NCBI GenBank assembly: GCA_050250815.1
Contig: JBFWNY010000010.1
Location: forward strand, 37,254 to 101,253
Origin: JAEUMD01 sp050250815
GTDB taxonomy: Bacteria > Pseudomonadota > Alphaproteobacteria > Rhizobiales > Hyphomicrobiaceae
Direction: 5' to 3'
DNA: 64,000 nucleotides
In this document: piece by piece, positions 9,401 through 19,759 of the stretch
Position numbering within the stretch: position 1 is the first letter of the stretch
Layout of the letters: each line of letters begins with the position of its first letter
Notes under the pieces: generated by a model
The model's database searches: none
Seen by the model: the letters and a program-made list of their open reading frames with translations, nothing else
Told to the model about the DNA's origin: nothing
Position numbers and translations under genes: made by a program

Positions 9401-9557
9401 TGCGCACGACCATCGTCTTGATCGTGAAGGGCGGATCCTCCTCGCGGCCGAGCTTTTCGTAGGCGTAGACCCCCGCGAGCGCAGATATGAGCATGAGATA
9501 TAAGACGAAGCTGCGGTGCCGCAGCGCCCAATCGGACAGGTTGAACGAAGTGGTCAT
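6489..9557 (-). CDS. RND efflux pump, inner-membrane permease
   Basis: A 1022-residue AcrB/MdtC-type resistance-nodulation-division transporter, which exports hydrophobic compounds using the proton gradient. It begins with the cytoplasmic lead-in and first membrane helix (LRHRSFVLYLMLISALAGVYAYEKLGREEDPPF). It then shows the two large periplasmic loops and the helix-4 region LGALIIALGLLVDDAMIAVEMM with the paired Asp residues needed for proton relay. The second half ends with VISLTGMVIRNSVILIDQI and a terminal helix bundle. It overlaps the adaptor gene upstream by four bases (ATGA), so the two are translationally coupled. No TolC-like outer-membrane gene is beside it. Substrate cannot be predicted. 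Confidence 0.92.
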   Translation of the reverse strand: MTTSFNLSDWALRHRSFVLYLMLISALAGVYAYEKLGREEDPPFTIKTMVVRTLWPGATTTDTLEQVTDRVEKKLEELPFLDFVRSYTKPGDSLVYVNLKDSTPASNVPDLWYQVRKKVSDVRNQLPQGIQGPFFNDEFGDTYSIIYAFTTDGFSPRELRDELEKVRTRILATPGVAKVDFIGLQDEKIFLEFSTRQMAALGIDAATLMDSLEAQNAIVPSGVLDAGGERFSVRVSGSFDSEESLKSINLRAGNRFYKLADIAEIRRGYTDPPQPMFRYNGNPAIGLAISMTAGGDVLALGEALTLTMKTIEGDLPIGIDVHLVADQPHVVEEAVGEFTKTLWEAIAIVLGVSFLALGLRPGIVVAIAIPLVLGVTFAAMMYFGISLQRISLGALIIALGLLVDDAMIAVEMMIARLEAGYDKISAATYTYTSTAFPMLTGTLVTIAGFVPVGFAKSGAGEYTFSLFAVVGIALTTSWVVAVLFTPLTGIYILPDKMKAHHHAPGGSWFARFLEWALHMKWFVLAATAGLFVLSLFGMGFVQQQFFPASDRAELLINVTLPQNASIDATDKTVERIESILKSDKDIDYWTFYVGQGAVRFYLPLDAQLANSFFAQAVVLTKGYTVRPEVQKRIEEAVSTGFENAMIRVSPLELGPPVGWPLKFRVSGENPAKVRSLALEFAGSIGADQRVLNINYDWNEMAKVIKVDIDQDRARAVGLTSRQVASNINSVLSGTTITQVRDATYLIDVVARAVQSERADLDTLRSLRLATPSGGSVPLAQVATLSYQLEPPLIWRRKRLPTITVQGDVPPGVQAITVVRDLGGRIAEFRKALPPGYDIAIGGTIEDSSKARGSIFAVFPLMLLLMMTILMVQLMSFQRLAMVLLTAPLALIGVSGALLLFNVPLGFVAILGVISLTGMVIRNSVILIDQIDKHRADGEHPWLAVISATEHRLRPILLTAAAAILGMLPIAGTVFWGPMAYAVIGGLLVATLLTLVFLPALYVAWFRIGPPDRPADVEPAPAV

Positions 9558-10672
9558 TTCTGCACCGCATCGAGTAGCCGCACTTTCTGCCCCGTCCGCA
9601 GGCGGTTGACGCCTGCTGTCACCACGATATCGCCCTTGGCGAGGCCATCAGCGATGATCACGCGGCCAGCCTCGAAGCGCGATACGGAGACAGGCTTGAG
9701 CGACACCTCCGAGTTCTTGGCATCGAAGAGCCAGACGGCAGGCTTGCCGTCTTTGTCGAACAGGGCACTGCCGGGCAGAACGACGACCGGTGCGGTCTTC
9801 GCCTTGAGGCGTCCGACGACACTTGAACCAAAGCGCATGGCCGGCGGCGGATTGGTCAGGGTGACCTTGACTTGATAGGTGCGGGTGGTGGCGTCGGCGA
9901 CGGGCGAAACCTCTCGCACGATGCCCTCCGAGGTGATCGACGGGTTCGACAACAGCGCCACGATGACCTGTGGCCGATCTTCGGGCTTGCGGTCACGGAA
10001 TGCCGATTCGGCGATGTTGAACACCGCATCGACCCCGTCGGGCTTGGCCAGACGTACGACCATCTGGCCGGTATTGACGACCTGGCCCGGCTCCGCGCCC
10101 ACCGCCGTGACGATGCCTTCGAAGTCGGCCCGCAACTCTGCGTACTTGAGCTGGTCCCGGGCGAGGTCTAATGCCGCCTTGGCCGATTCAAGCTGGGCCT
10201 CCGCCGAGCGGCGGTTCCTGAGCGCGGCGTCATAGTTGGTACGTGTGGTCACGCCCTTGGCCAGAAGCTGGCTCTGGCGATCCTCGTTGGCCTGGGCCTC
10301 GGTCAGCACCGCCTCGGCGGAGGTGACGTCGGCCTCGGCGGACCGCAACTTGTTCTGGTAGTCCTGCTCATCGAGACGCGCCAGCAGATCGCCGGCTTTC
10401 ACGGTGACGCCGACATCGACAGCGCGCGAGACCACCTTGCCGGAGACACGGAAGCCCAGGTCGCTTTCCTGGCGCGCTCTGATCTCGCCGACGGCTTGCC
10501 GGTCGTCATCGATCGGCCGCGGCTCCACGATCGCGGTTCGGACGGGCCGCATTTCCGGCTTGCTGACGACGGAACCGGGGCCCTTCGGCCATAGGAAATA
10601 GGCAAGGACCGTGGCGGCGGCAATCGCAGCAGCGCCTGCGAGGAAATAGCGTGTCGAAACACCAGACAGCAT
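9554..10672 (-). CDS. RND efflux pump periplasmic adaptor (membrane fusion protein)
   Basis: A 372-residue HlyD/AcrA-type adaptor with a single N-terminal membrane anchor (YFLAGAAAIAAATVLAYFLW). A lipoyl-like half-motif follows (GFRVSGKVVSRAVDVGVTVKAGD), then a coiled-coil hairpin around residues 105-165 (DVTSAEAVLTEAQANEDRQ...), the second lipoyl half and a beta-barrel. It bridges the permease to an outer-membrane channel. It precedes the permease in the same transcript with a four-base overlap. The 294-base gap on its 5' side probably holds the promoter of this two-gene operon; no regulator gene sits next to it. Confidence 0.9.
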   Translation of the reverse strand: MLSGVSTRYFLAGAAAIAAATVLAYFLWPKGPGSVVSKPEMRPVRTAIVEPRPIDDDRQAVGEIRARQESDLGFRVSGKVVSRAVDVGVTVKAGDLLARLDEQDYQNKLRSAEADVTSAEAVLTEAQANEDRQSQLLAKGVTTRTNYDAALRNRRSAEAQLESAKAALDLARDQLKYAELRADFEGIVTAVGAEPGQVVNTGQMVVRLAKPDGVDAVFNIAESAFRDRKPEDRPQVIVALLSNPSITSEGIVREVSPVADATTRTYQVKVTLTNPPPAMRFGSSVVGRLKAKTAPVVVLPGSALFDKDGKPAVWLFDAKNSEVSLKPVSVSRFEAGRVIIADGLAKGDIVVTAGVNRLRTGQKVRLLDAVQK

Positions 10673-10966
10673 CGGCTTGTTCCGTTCTCAGTCGTTGGGC
10701 CCGCGTTTCTCATTCCACACCGCCAGCCAGGCGGTTGCAGAGCGACCGCCGGAGAATTCTGGCACTGCTAACGGGAGCTGAGGTGGAGTCCTGTCACACT
10801 GCGCCAATATATCCGCAGTATCCGGCCGGAACCAAGTTTGTAATGGCGATTTGCGCGACAAGCGCGCTCCTGTGCGAAGGACGCCAGAGATCGAACGGCG
10901 CTATGAGAAGCAATGCGACATTCGCCCGTACCACGACAGTGATGCGAAGCGGTGATCGCATGGAGA

Positions 10967-12325
10967 CTATTCACCGAATCTCTCGACACGAATCGTGCCG
11001 GGAGGAACCCCGCTGTCAGCGATCATCGCGCTAACCGATTCAGCAAAGGCGTTCGATCCGCACACGAATGTCAACGCCGGACGGGAGGGCAGCCGCGCGA
11101 GCGCGGCACCGATGATCTCGCTGTCGATCCTCCGCGAGAAATCGGTGTCACGTTGCGCCTTGCCTCTTGAGAAGGCGAACACTGTCGAGAAGTGGGGCTC
11201 CCACTGCTCGCGCCTCACGAGCTCGTCGGCGAAGATCAAATCGTCCATCGTGCGAGCGCCATAGAGGAGTACCGCAGGCGTGTCGGGCGCGACATGGGCT
11301 CGGTGGCGGATGATCGACATGATGGGGACGATCCCCGAACCACCGGCAACGAGAAGCAGCGGACCCTTGTCTGTATCGCGCCACACAAAGTGACCGCCAA
11401 ATGGGCCACGCAGCTCGATGGTGTCTCCGGGCCTGGCGACCTCATGGAACCACGAAGAGACTTCGCCGTGCTTCAGGCGATCGACCGTTATATCGTAGGT
11501 TCCGACCGCGTCCGGCGTCGATCCTATCGAGTAGAAGCGGTTCGCCCTGTAGCCGTCGGCAGCCGTAAGCTGGACTTCAATGTGTTGGCCGGCGAGAAAC
11601 GAAATCCATGCGCTCGGTCTCAATCGGTACGTCTTGGTGCTGGCGGTCTCGCCGATCACCGACTCGATCGTCGCCTGACGCCAGACATTGGCGGACCGGT
11701 CTGCGCCAAGGCTCGGACTGTCGTCCCCCGAAAACCGCTGCTCGCGCCAGGGATCGCCATACATGTGGTAGCCGCGAAGCTCCCAAAAGCCAGCGGTATC
11801 CTGGTTCGTGAACTGGATTCCGTTGATCCATTTCGCCGACTTCCAGAAGTAGAGATGGGGCACGATCATGCGCGCGGGGCCACCGTGGTCAGCAGACAGC
11901 GCTTGGCCGGCGAAGTGGGTCGCAACCATCGCCTTGCCGCCGCTCAGATCCACGACGGGAACATTCGTAGAGTAGCCATCGAAGGAGTGAAGCAAGGTGT
12001 AGGGCGTTGGAGGCTCGACGCCGGCCGCAGCCATGATGTCGTCGAACAGCACCCCGCTCCACTTCGTATCGAGCTTCGACCACGTCGTTACGCAGTGGAT
12101 GTCTCGCTTATATTTGGTTCGCGGAAGTTCGTTGAATTCCTTCCACGTCCAGGATTTGACCGGCCTTGGCCCGATCTTCACGGTGAAACGCCAGTCCTCG
12201 ATCTTGACCTTAGGGGTGGGGCCCGCGCTCAACACCGGAAAGTCCGATGTGAGTGATTGACCAGGCGGAACACGTCCACCAGCCTCGCCCTCCGGGCGAG
12301 TGCCTTCAAATCCCCGTGTCGTCAC
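10967..12325 (-). CDS. Fusion of sulfite-oxidase-like molybdopterin domain and ferredoxin-reductase-type flavoprotein
   Basis: A 452-residue two-module protein. Residues about 1-205 match the oxidoreductase molybdopterin-binding fold of sulfite oxidase-like proteins. They include RDIHCVTTWSKLDTKWSGV, whose Cys is the expected Mo ligand, and further segments HSFDGYSTNVPV and GPARMIVPHLYFWKSAKW. Residues about 210-452 form an FNR-like FAD/NAD module, with the flavin motif RFYSIGS, the pyridine-nucleotide motif LLLVAGGSGIVPIMSIIRHR and the C-terminal FVCGSNAFAESV. There is no haem b5 or [2Fe-2S] domain. The start is GTG at 12325. It probably transfers electrons between NAD(P)H and a Mo-centre substrate in the cytoplasm, since no Tat signal is seen. 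The substrate is unknown. Confidence 0.8.
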   Translation of the reverse strand: MTTRGFEGTRPEGEAGGRVPPGQSLTSDFPVLSAGPTPKVKIEDWRFTVKIGPRPVKSWTWKEFNELPRTKYKRDIHCVTTWSKLDTKWSGVLFDDIMAAAGVEPPTPYTLLHSFDGYSTNVPVVDLSGGKAMVATHFAGQALSADHGGPARMIVPHLYFWKSAKWINGIQFTNQDTAGFWELRGYHMYGDPWREQRFSGDDSPSLGADRSANVWRQATIESVIGETASTKTYRLRPSAWISFLAGQHIEVQLTAADGYRANRFYSIGSTPDAVGTYDITVDRLKHGEVSSWFHEVARPGDTIELRGPFGGHFVWRDTDKGPLLLVAGGSGIVPIMSIIRHRAHVAPDTPAVLLYGARTMDDLIFADELVRREQWEPHFSTVFAFSRGKAQRDTDFSRRIDSEIIGAALARLPSRPALTFVCGSNAFAESVSAMIADSGVPPGTIRVERFGE

Positions 12326-12421
12326 AGATTACGTCTCCGCAATGAGAAGCCTGGAAGCGGCAACATACTGCCATGCAATCGACCCGGCGGTGTATGGTAA
12401 GGAGCGTGGACACCGCCGGGA

Positions 12422-12817
12422 GTGGCCGAGTTGGATGAAACCGAAGGAACGCTAGCACGTCTCAGCGAGCGGCTCGGCCGCTTCGCTGAGGGCACGACTT
12501 ACGGCAGGTTCAACGGGCGTCGATACCGGGTCCATGTTTCACGTCCCATCGAACAAGTCGTTAAGCTCTACGCGGAAGAGCTGGGCGGGAACGACATCAT
12601 CAGCTTCAACCTCTATGCGCTACGGGACTCTGGAGACGCGCTGAAGCCTTGCGAGATGTCCTCCTCGAAGGTCTTCCAGTTTGTGCTCGGCTTCGAATCC
12701 GACCCGGTTGAGCCCATGGGACCGCCTGTCACTCCGGCGCGGACCTACTCGAGAACGACTTCCTCGTGTTCCAACGCCGATATGAAGCGGTCGGCGTCCA
12801 GGCGGAAGTCGTTGTAG
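12422..12817 (+). CDS. Hypothetical protein, 131 residues
   Basis: I do not recognise the family. The first 95 residues look like a real globular protein: a helical start (LARLSERLGRFAEGTTYGRF), then YRVHVSRPIEQVVKLYAEEL and NDIISFNLYALRDSGDALKPCEM. The GTG at 12422 is the first usable start, because a stop codon at 12398-12400 closes the frame upstream. The last 24 codons overlap, in the opposite direction, the end of the redoxin gene at 12745, and that part is serine/arginine rich and low in information. It lies divergently from the molybdopterin-flavin fusion, with a 96-base gap. Confidence 0.5.
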   Translation: MAELDETEGTLARLSERLGRFAEGTTYGRFNGRRYRVHVSRPIEQVVKLYAEELGGNDIISFNLYALRDSGDALKPCEMSSSKVFQFVLGFESDPVEPMGPPVTPARTYSRTTSSCSNADMKRSASRRKSL

Positions 12818-13242
12818 ACGACCACACCGCTGGGATCGATGATGATGAACCAGGGTGTCCCTGCCGTACGATAGTCCCCCATCACGGTAGGATAGGGTTC
12901 CCCGGAGGGCGCCGGGTCGTGTCCGAAGGGAAGCTCCAGTCCGTATCGCTTCTGCTCTTCGCCGAGCCTCTCGAACGTGTTCGACTCCGCACCCTCGAAC
13001 ACCGTCTGCACGACGGCAAAGCCGAATCCGTGATGAGCGAGCTTCTCGACGAGCTTCTTGAGCGTTGGAAAGCCGCGCGAATGGCAGCCCGGACACCAAT
13101 GCTGAAAGCAGTAGATTACCTTGTACCCCTTGCCCAGGTCGGCAAGCTTCAGTGGCGTCCGCGGCTTGCCGTTGGCATCAATCCAATGAGGCACGCGAAG
13201 CTCCGGAGCCGGCTTGCCGACAATACCCATCTGCATTGACAT
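12745..13242 (-). CDS. Thioredoxin-fold redoxin/TlpA-like protein
   Basis: A 165-residue cytoplasmic thioredoxin-fold protein. The N-terminus IVGKPAPELRVPHWIDANG is the usual AhpC/TSA-redoxin lead-in. The active site is YCFQHWCPGCHSRGFP, a CxxC motif (CPGC) near residue 49, and a cis-proline segment occurs later (TAGTPWFIIIDPSG). The ATG at 13242 has an AAGGAG ribosome site just upstream. It follows msrA by 16 bases on the same strand, so the two likely form an operon for repair of oxidised proteins. Its natural job could be to reduce MsrA or act as a peroxidase; the sequence does not decide this. Confidence 0.82.
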   Translation of the reverse strand: MSMQMGIVGKPAPELRVPHWIDANGKPRTPLKLADLGKGYKVIYCFQHWCPGCHSRGFPTLKKLVEKLAHHGFGFAVVQTVFEGAESNTFERLGEEQKRYGLELPFGHDPAPSGEPYPTVMGDYRTAGTPWFIIIDPSGVVVYNDFRLDADRFISALEHEEVVLE

Positions 13243-13258
13243 TGCTCCTTACGCGAAT

Positions 13259-13786
13259 TCACATGGCATGCGATTTCCCGTCGGTCCGGCGCGGCAGCTT
13301 CCAGTCCGAGCGTGGAAAATGGCAGGTGTAGCCATTGGGATATCTCTCCAGATAGTCCTGATGCTCCGGCTCGGCCTCCCAGAAGTCCCCGACAGGATCG
13401 AGATCCGTCACGACACGACCAGGCCACAGGCCGGAGGCATTGACGTCATCGATCGTCTCGGCGGCGGTGCGCTCCTGCTCGGGACTGGTGAAATAGATTG
13501 CCGATCGATAGCTTGTGCCGCGATCATTCCCCTGCCTGTTCATCGTCGTCGGGTCGTGGATCTGGAAGAAGAACTCCAACAGATCTCGATAGCTGATCAC
13601 ATCGGGGTCGAAGACGATCTCGATCCCTTCAGCATGCGTGCCGTGATTCCGATAGGTTGCATTCGGCACGTCGCCGCCTGTGTAGCCCACGCGCGTGCTC
13701 AGAACTCCCGGTAGCTTGCGTATCAGGTCTTGCATGCCCCAGAAGCATCCACCTGCGAGAACGGCACGCTCTCTCTTCTCCGACAC
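13259..13786 (-). CDS. msrA: Peptide methionine sulfoxide reductase MsrA
   Basis: MsrA reduces the S epimer of methionine sulfoxide in proteins. The 175-residue sequence has the catalytic AGGCFWGMQD motif near residues 11-20, the substrate-pocket segment VGYTGGDVPNATYRNH, and the conserved stretches DPTTMNRQGND and GTSYRSAIYF. The start is GTG at 13786 with a strong AGGAGG ribosome site about seven bases upstream. Few cysteines lie downstream of the catalytic one (only YTCHF near residue 157), so recycling may depend on the neighbouring CPGC redoxin. The 352-base gap upstream, toward gyrB, should contain its promoter. Confidence 0.93.
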   Translation of the reverse strand: MSEKRERAVLAGGCFWGMQDLIRKLPGVLSTRVGYTGGDVPNATYRNHGTHAEGIEIVFDPDVISYRDLLEFFFQIHDPTTMNRQGNDRGTSYRSAIYFTSPEQERTAAETIDDVNASGLWPGRVVTDLDPVGDFWEAEPEHQDYLERYPNGYTCHFPRSDWKLPRRTDGKSHAM

Positions 13787-14138
13787 CTCATCCTCCTGAC
13801 GCTTTGATGCCCTTTTGTCTCGGACAGTTCGGGCTCTGAGGGACGAACGTTACTGCAAGGTACAAGGCCACCTCGTCCCCGGACCGCTCGCGCGGGTAAC
13901 AACCCTGTGTCTGCCGGACGCAAGATATGGGTTCGGATCGCCGTCCCGCCAATTAGACATCCGGCACCGCACCCGCGAACAGGCGCGCCAATACTTTGAT
14001 ATTTATGGCTATTGTTGGCAATGCGGGCATGGCGCGGCCATCGCCGAGGATTGGCCAATCCGCGTCGGAGGAACGCGCGCAATCACCTCAGAGGGAGCCA
14101 TGCCACCGAGACGCGGAACGCGTCCGGCAAGCCAGAAA
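13787..14138. other. Intergenic region between gyrB and msrA
   Basis: This stretch lies downstream of gyrB and upstream of msrA, both on the minus strand. It holds a possible gyrB terminator hairpin near 14106-14127 and an A/T-richer patch around 13993-14025 that could include the msrA promoter. I see no convincing gene; the open frames here lack coding character. Confidence 0.5.
14106..14127 (-). terminator. Possible gyrB terminator hairpin
   Basis: GACGCG-GAA-CGCGTC (14110-14124) with flanking CCG/CGG pairs forms a short hairpin 12 bases after the gyrB stop codon on the minus strand. No good T-run follows, so it is weak. Confidence 0.35.
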
Positions 14139-16598
<2,460 letters not shown>

Positions 16599-16908
16599 GT
16601 AATTCGTCCTTCGAGGATCTCGTGCGTGTGCGTTCGTCTTTACGCTGCCGGTGATAATTACTCTGGCGATGACACGCGCCGGGCCGGGACGACCACACGC
16701 AGGACCGCGCTTCGAGGCACGGCTTCATGCGGCTTTGCGATCACCCCTTCAATGCACCTTCGAGGCGTCGTCCACGGCGACGAAAAGGCGCGCGAAACTT
16801 ATAGCATGGCAGGGCTGCTCACGCACGCGAATTAACCGGTCCAATGCGCCAAGGCGCGCTGAAATTAAACAAACATTTCAGTTGGTTACGGAAGGCGCGA
16901 CGAGATGG
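16599..16908. other. Intergenic region between recF and gyrB
   Basis: This region lies upstream of gyrB and downstream of recF on the minus strand. A/T-richer stretches near 16645-16672 and 16858-16880 are the likeliest places for the gyrB promoter and recF transcript end. I see no gene and no clear hairpin terminator. Confidence 0.4.
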
Positions 16909-18153
16909 TCAGCCGGCATGGATGCGGGCGCCCGAAACTTCCAGAAACCGCGCCTTCCCAGCAAGTGCGTCGAAGGCCACGCGGTCGGTTCCCGTCATCC
17001 ACGCCTGTGCCCCCAAACGCAGGATTTCAGCGAACAGCGCGGCGCGCCGGTCGGCGTCCAGATGGGCCGTCACTTCGTCAAGCAACAGGATCGGTGCGAT
17101 ACCCGCCTGTCGCTCCGCCACCAGCTCGGCGTGCGCGAGCACCAGCCCGATCAGCAGCGCCTTTTGCTCGCCCGTCGACGACAGGCGCGCCGGCATCGCC
17201 TTGGGTCCATGGGCGACAATGAGATCGGAGCGATGCGGGCCTGTGAGTGTGCGGCCCGCTGCCCGGTCGCGCTCGCGGGTGCGGCCGAGTTCGTCGAGAT
17301 AGGTGTCTTCCACCTCGACGGCCGGATGCGTGGCCAGCTGCGTCTCAAGCCAGCCTTCGATCGAGAGCTGCGCCCACGGAAACGGCGAATCCGGATCGCG
17401 CTCGCGGCGGCGCGCGACGACACCTGCAAGGCTCGCCACCGCCTGGGCACGCTGCGCGGCGATCGCCACGCCGTTCTCCGCGAGCTGCGTTTCGAAGCCG
17501 CTGAGCTGCGCGTGATCCCGAACGCCATCCGCGAGCAGCCGGTTGCGCGACTGCATGGCGCGCTCGAAGCGGTTGACGCGCGTGCGATAGGCCGGATCGA
17601 AGCACAGGATGAGCCGATCGAGGAAACGGCGGCGATCACCGGCCGCGCCGGTGAACAGCCCGTCCATCGCGGGCGTCACCCACACCATCTCGACATAATC
17701 GGCGAGGATACCCGAGCCCGCGTGCTGCTGGCCGTCGATACGCACGATGCGCCCCGTGCGCTCGCTCGGCTCGGCCGAAGGCGCCAGTCCGGTGCCGATA
17801 TCGATGGTGCCATGCGCCGTATGGACACGGCCGGCGACCGACCAGCGGGCGCCACTGGCGGAGGCCTGAGCACCTGTAGCCTGCAGATCGGCGAATGGCA
17901 CGCGGCGCAGCCCCTGGCCCGGCCCCAACAGGGAGATCGCCTCGAGGAAGTTAGTCTTGCCGGCGCCGTTGGCGCCGGCGAGCACGACCGGCTCAGGCCC
18001 CGCTTCGACGATCGCGCTCGCATAGTTGCGGAAGCTGGTGAGTTGTATGCGCTCGATCCACAGGCGGTGGGCGGATGACGCCGGGCGCGCCTCGCCGCCG
18101 TCCGCACTGGTGGGCGCGGGCTGACGCAACGGCATCTGGTCGAGGTGATTCAT
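16909..18153 (-). CDS. recF: DNA replication and repair protein RecF
   Basis: RecF is an SMC-like ATPase that loads RecA at single-strand gaps together with RecO and RecR. The sequence of about 414 residues has the Walker A LAGANGAGKTNFLEAI near residue 60. The ABC-type signature region is STGEQKALLIGLVLAHAEL and the Walker B is LLLDEVTAHLDADRR near the C-terminus. The N-terminus IQLTSFRNYASA is the usual RecF opening. I prefer ATG 18153; a GTG at 18156 lies directly upstream. It stands in the conserved dnaA-dnaN-recF-gyrB gene order, although here three small genes intervene between dnaN and recF. Confidence 0.95.
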   Translation of the reverse strand: MNHLDQMPLRQPAPTSADGGEARPASSAHRLWIERIQLTSFRNYASAIVEAGPEPVVLAGANGAGKTNFLEAISLLGPGQGLRRVPFADLQATGAQASASGARWSVAGRVHTAHGTIDIGTGLAPSAEPSERTGRIVRIDGQQHAGSGILADYVEMVWVTPAMDGLFTGAAGDRRRFLDRLILCFDPAYRTRVNRFERAMQSRNRLLADGVRDHAQLSGFETQLAENGVAIAAQRAQAVASLAGVVARRRERDPDSPFPWAQLSIEGWLETQLATHPAVEVEDTYLDELGRTRERDRAAGRTLTGPHRSDLIVAHGPKAMPARLSSTGEQKALLIGLVLAHAELVAERQAGIAPILLLDEVTAHLDADRRAALFAEILRLGAQAWMTGTDRVAFDALAGKARFLEVSGARIHAG

Positions 18154-18463
18154 CACCTGCGACTATGGCCTGTCGGAACGGCCGCGGCCACTGTCTCGTC
18201 GCAGGCTACAGTCAACCGGAAGCCACCCGGACGCACGCCGCCATCGCGCCAGCCATGCCCGACCGTCGGCCCCAGCCTCATTTCTGCTTCGTGACAAGCA
18301 GTTGCGCGGCCTCGACGAGCGCGAAGGCCTCGATGCCTGGATCGAACGCAGAGAACCCCGTTACCGTGGGATCTGGCGGGCCCGCATCTGCGCGAGGCAC
18401 GTGCTAGCATCGCCCGGCCGTTGGTATCGTCGGATCGTCAAATGTTTCGAGCGGGCGGAAGCC
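18154..18463. other. Divergent region between recF and the P-loop protein gene
   Basis: This 310-base stretch separates recF (minus) from the kinase-like gene (plus). The kinase-like frame is open from about 18302, but its conserved fold begins only after 18464, and a GTG at 18401 is a possible earlier start. I identify no other gene, hairpin or operator. Confidence 0.4.
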
Positions 18464-19042
18464 GTGATTGTTCACCTCAATGGCTGGCCCGGAGCCGGCA
18501 AGAAGACGATCGGCGAAGTGCTTGCACGCAAGCTTGGCGCACGCTTCATCCACAATCACATGCTGCACGATGTTGCGATCGCCTGCACAGGCTTCGACAG
18601 CTCCGATCGATGGCCGCTTTACGATGCTGTCAGGGCCGCGGCCTACGCCGCACTGGTGAAGCGGCCGCAGTCGGAGACCATCGTAATGACCAACGGCCTG
18701 TGCAAGAACGCCCCGCGCGAACAGACCGCTTGGCGCCACGTCGTCGACCTGGCAGTAGCGCGGGTGGTGCCGCTGATCCCAGTCGTCCTCGAAGTTTCGG
18801 CCGAAGAAATCAGCCGGCGTGTCGAAAGCGCCGAACGCAAAGGGAAGAAGCTTTCCGAAGCCCCGATTCTTAAGCGCATCATGGCGGAAGACATACTGCA
18901 GATGCCCGATGTGCCGGAACTGCTCGTCATCGACGCCACGCCGATGAGCCCCGCCGATGCGGCAAGTGCGATCGAACGTCATTTGATTGCGATCGGCCCC
19001 AGCATGCGGCCGGCGACACAAGGGCACCTCCGGTTCAAATAG
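18464..19042 (+). CDS. P-loop NTPase/kinase-like protein
   Basis: A protein of about 192 residues with a nucleoside/shikimate-kinase-like P-loop at its very N-terminus (VIVHLNGWPGAGKKTIGEVL). A switch-like segment ARFIHNHMLHDVAIA follows, then a helical lid region rich in basic residues (EEISRRVESAERKGKK). The P-loop reads GxxGxGKKT rather than GK[ST], a variant seen in some small AAA/kinase-like families. The GTG at 18464 is chosen because homology-like sequence begins there; GTG 18401 in the same frame would add 21 residues. The substrate cannot be named. It is divergent from recF and convergent with the next small membrane gene. Confidence 0.68.
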   Translation: MIVHLNGWPGAGKKTIGEVLARKLGARFIHNHMLHDVAIACTGFDSSDRWPLYDAVRAAAYAALVKRPQSETIVMTNGLCKNAPREQTAWRHVVDLAVARVVPLIPVVLEVSAEEISRRVESAERKGKKLSEAPILKRIMAEDILQMPDVPELLVIDATPMSPADAASAIERHLIAIGPSMRPATQGHLRFK

Positions 19043-19128
19043 CCGGCCGCCGCATCTGCCTCTCTTCTTTGGGAAGGGCATTTGGGTGAGGACAACTGCA
19101 CGCGATGACGCGGGGCAGAAGCAGCACT

Positions 19129-19392
19129 TCAAAGCATGAGCGGGACGAGCGCGAGCGCCCAGAGCGCGAACGGCACGAGGCGTAGAACAGCAGGGCTTTC
19201 GCCCTGCCCCACGCTGCGGGACAAGAAGACGAGCGTCATCCCGGCAAGCCCGCCCAGGATCAAGAGCCCGGACCAGAACCCGCATAGGCCATCGCCGCAC
19301 CCGCGGTTGAAATGATCGAGCAGCCTCATCGCCGGCAGCGGCAGCAGCGCCAGGCCAATTGCGATCATCGCATTGAAGGGACGTGATGACAT
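19129..19392 (-). CDS. Small hypothetical membrane protein
   Basis: An 87-residue protein starting at ATG 19392 (MSSRPFNAMIAIGLALLPLP) with about three predicted membrane segments: residues 8-22, around FWSGLLILGGLAGMTLVFL, and VPFALWALALVPLML at the extreme C-terminus. I do not recognise a family. The frame continues upstream to 19434, but the first 14 codons look non-coding. It lies 50 bases downstream of another small membrane-anchored gene on the same strand and may share its transcript. Confidence 0.5.
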   Translation of the reverse strand: MSSRPFNAMIAIGLALLPLPAMRLLDHFNRGCGDGLCGFWSGLLILGGLAGMTLVFLSRSVGQGESPAVLRLVPFALWALALVPLML

Positions 19393-19442
19393 GGAGCGCC
19401 TGTCTAACGCACCTCGGTATGGCCGTCTGGGCAACGGACTAA

Positions 19443-19664
19443 TCAGCGATCCCCGAAGATTTCCTTCTCGTGGCGCTTGCGTTTTTCCTCACTGAGACGT
19501 CTCTCGCGCTCGGAGTGCTCGAGGGTCTCTTGGATACGGCGCTCATGCTCTTCGCCGATCCTCTGGCTCCGCGACTGAGTGCGCGTGTCTCTCAGGCCGA
19601 ATACGGGACCGAAAATGAAAAGCAATGCCGCAATGACGAGCACGTAGGCCAGTATGCTCCGCAC
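19443..19664 (-). CDS. Small membrane-anchored coiled-coil protein
   Basis: A 73-residue protein. It has one N-terminal membrane helix (ILAYVLVIAALLFIFGPVFGL) followed by a strongly charged helical tail of E/R/H/K residues (HERRIQETLEHSERERRL...) that should form a coiled coil. The start is GTG at 19664. The topology suggests a small scaffold, but no family is recognised. It lies downstream of dnaN (95-base gap) on the same strand. Confidence 0.45.
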   Translation of the reverse strand: MRSILAYVLVIAALLFIFGPVFGLRDTRTQSRSQRIGEEHERRIQETLEHSERERRLSEEKRKRHEKEIFGDR

Positions 19665-19759
19665 CTATCCGACTGCTCCCTGATCCGATTGCGTATCGTG
19701 TGGCTTGCGTCGTCCCGCTCGGCCTTGTGGCTCCTGCCCCAAAGAGGCCACCGCCCGCC

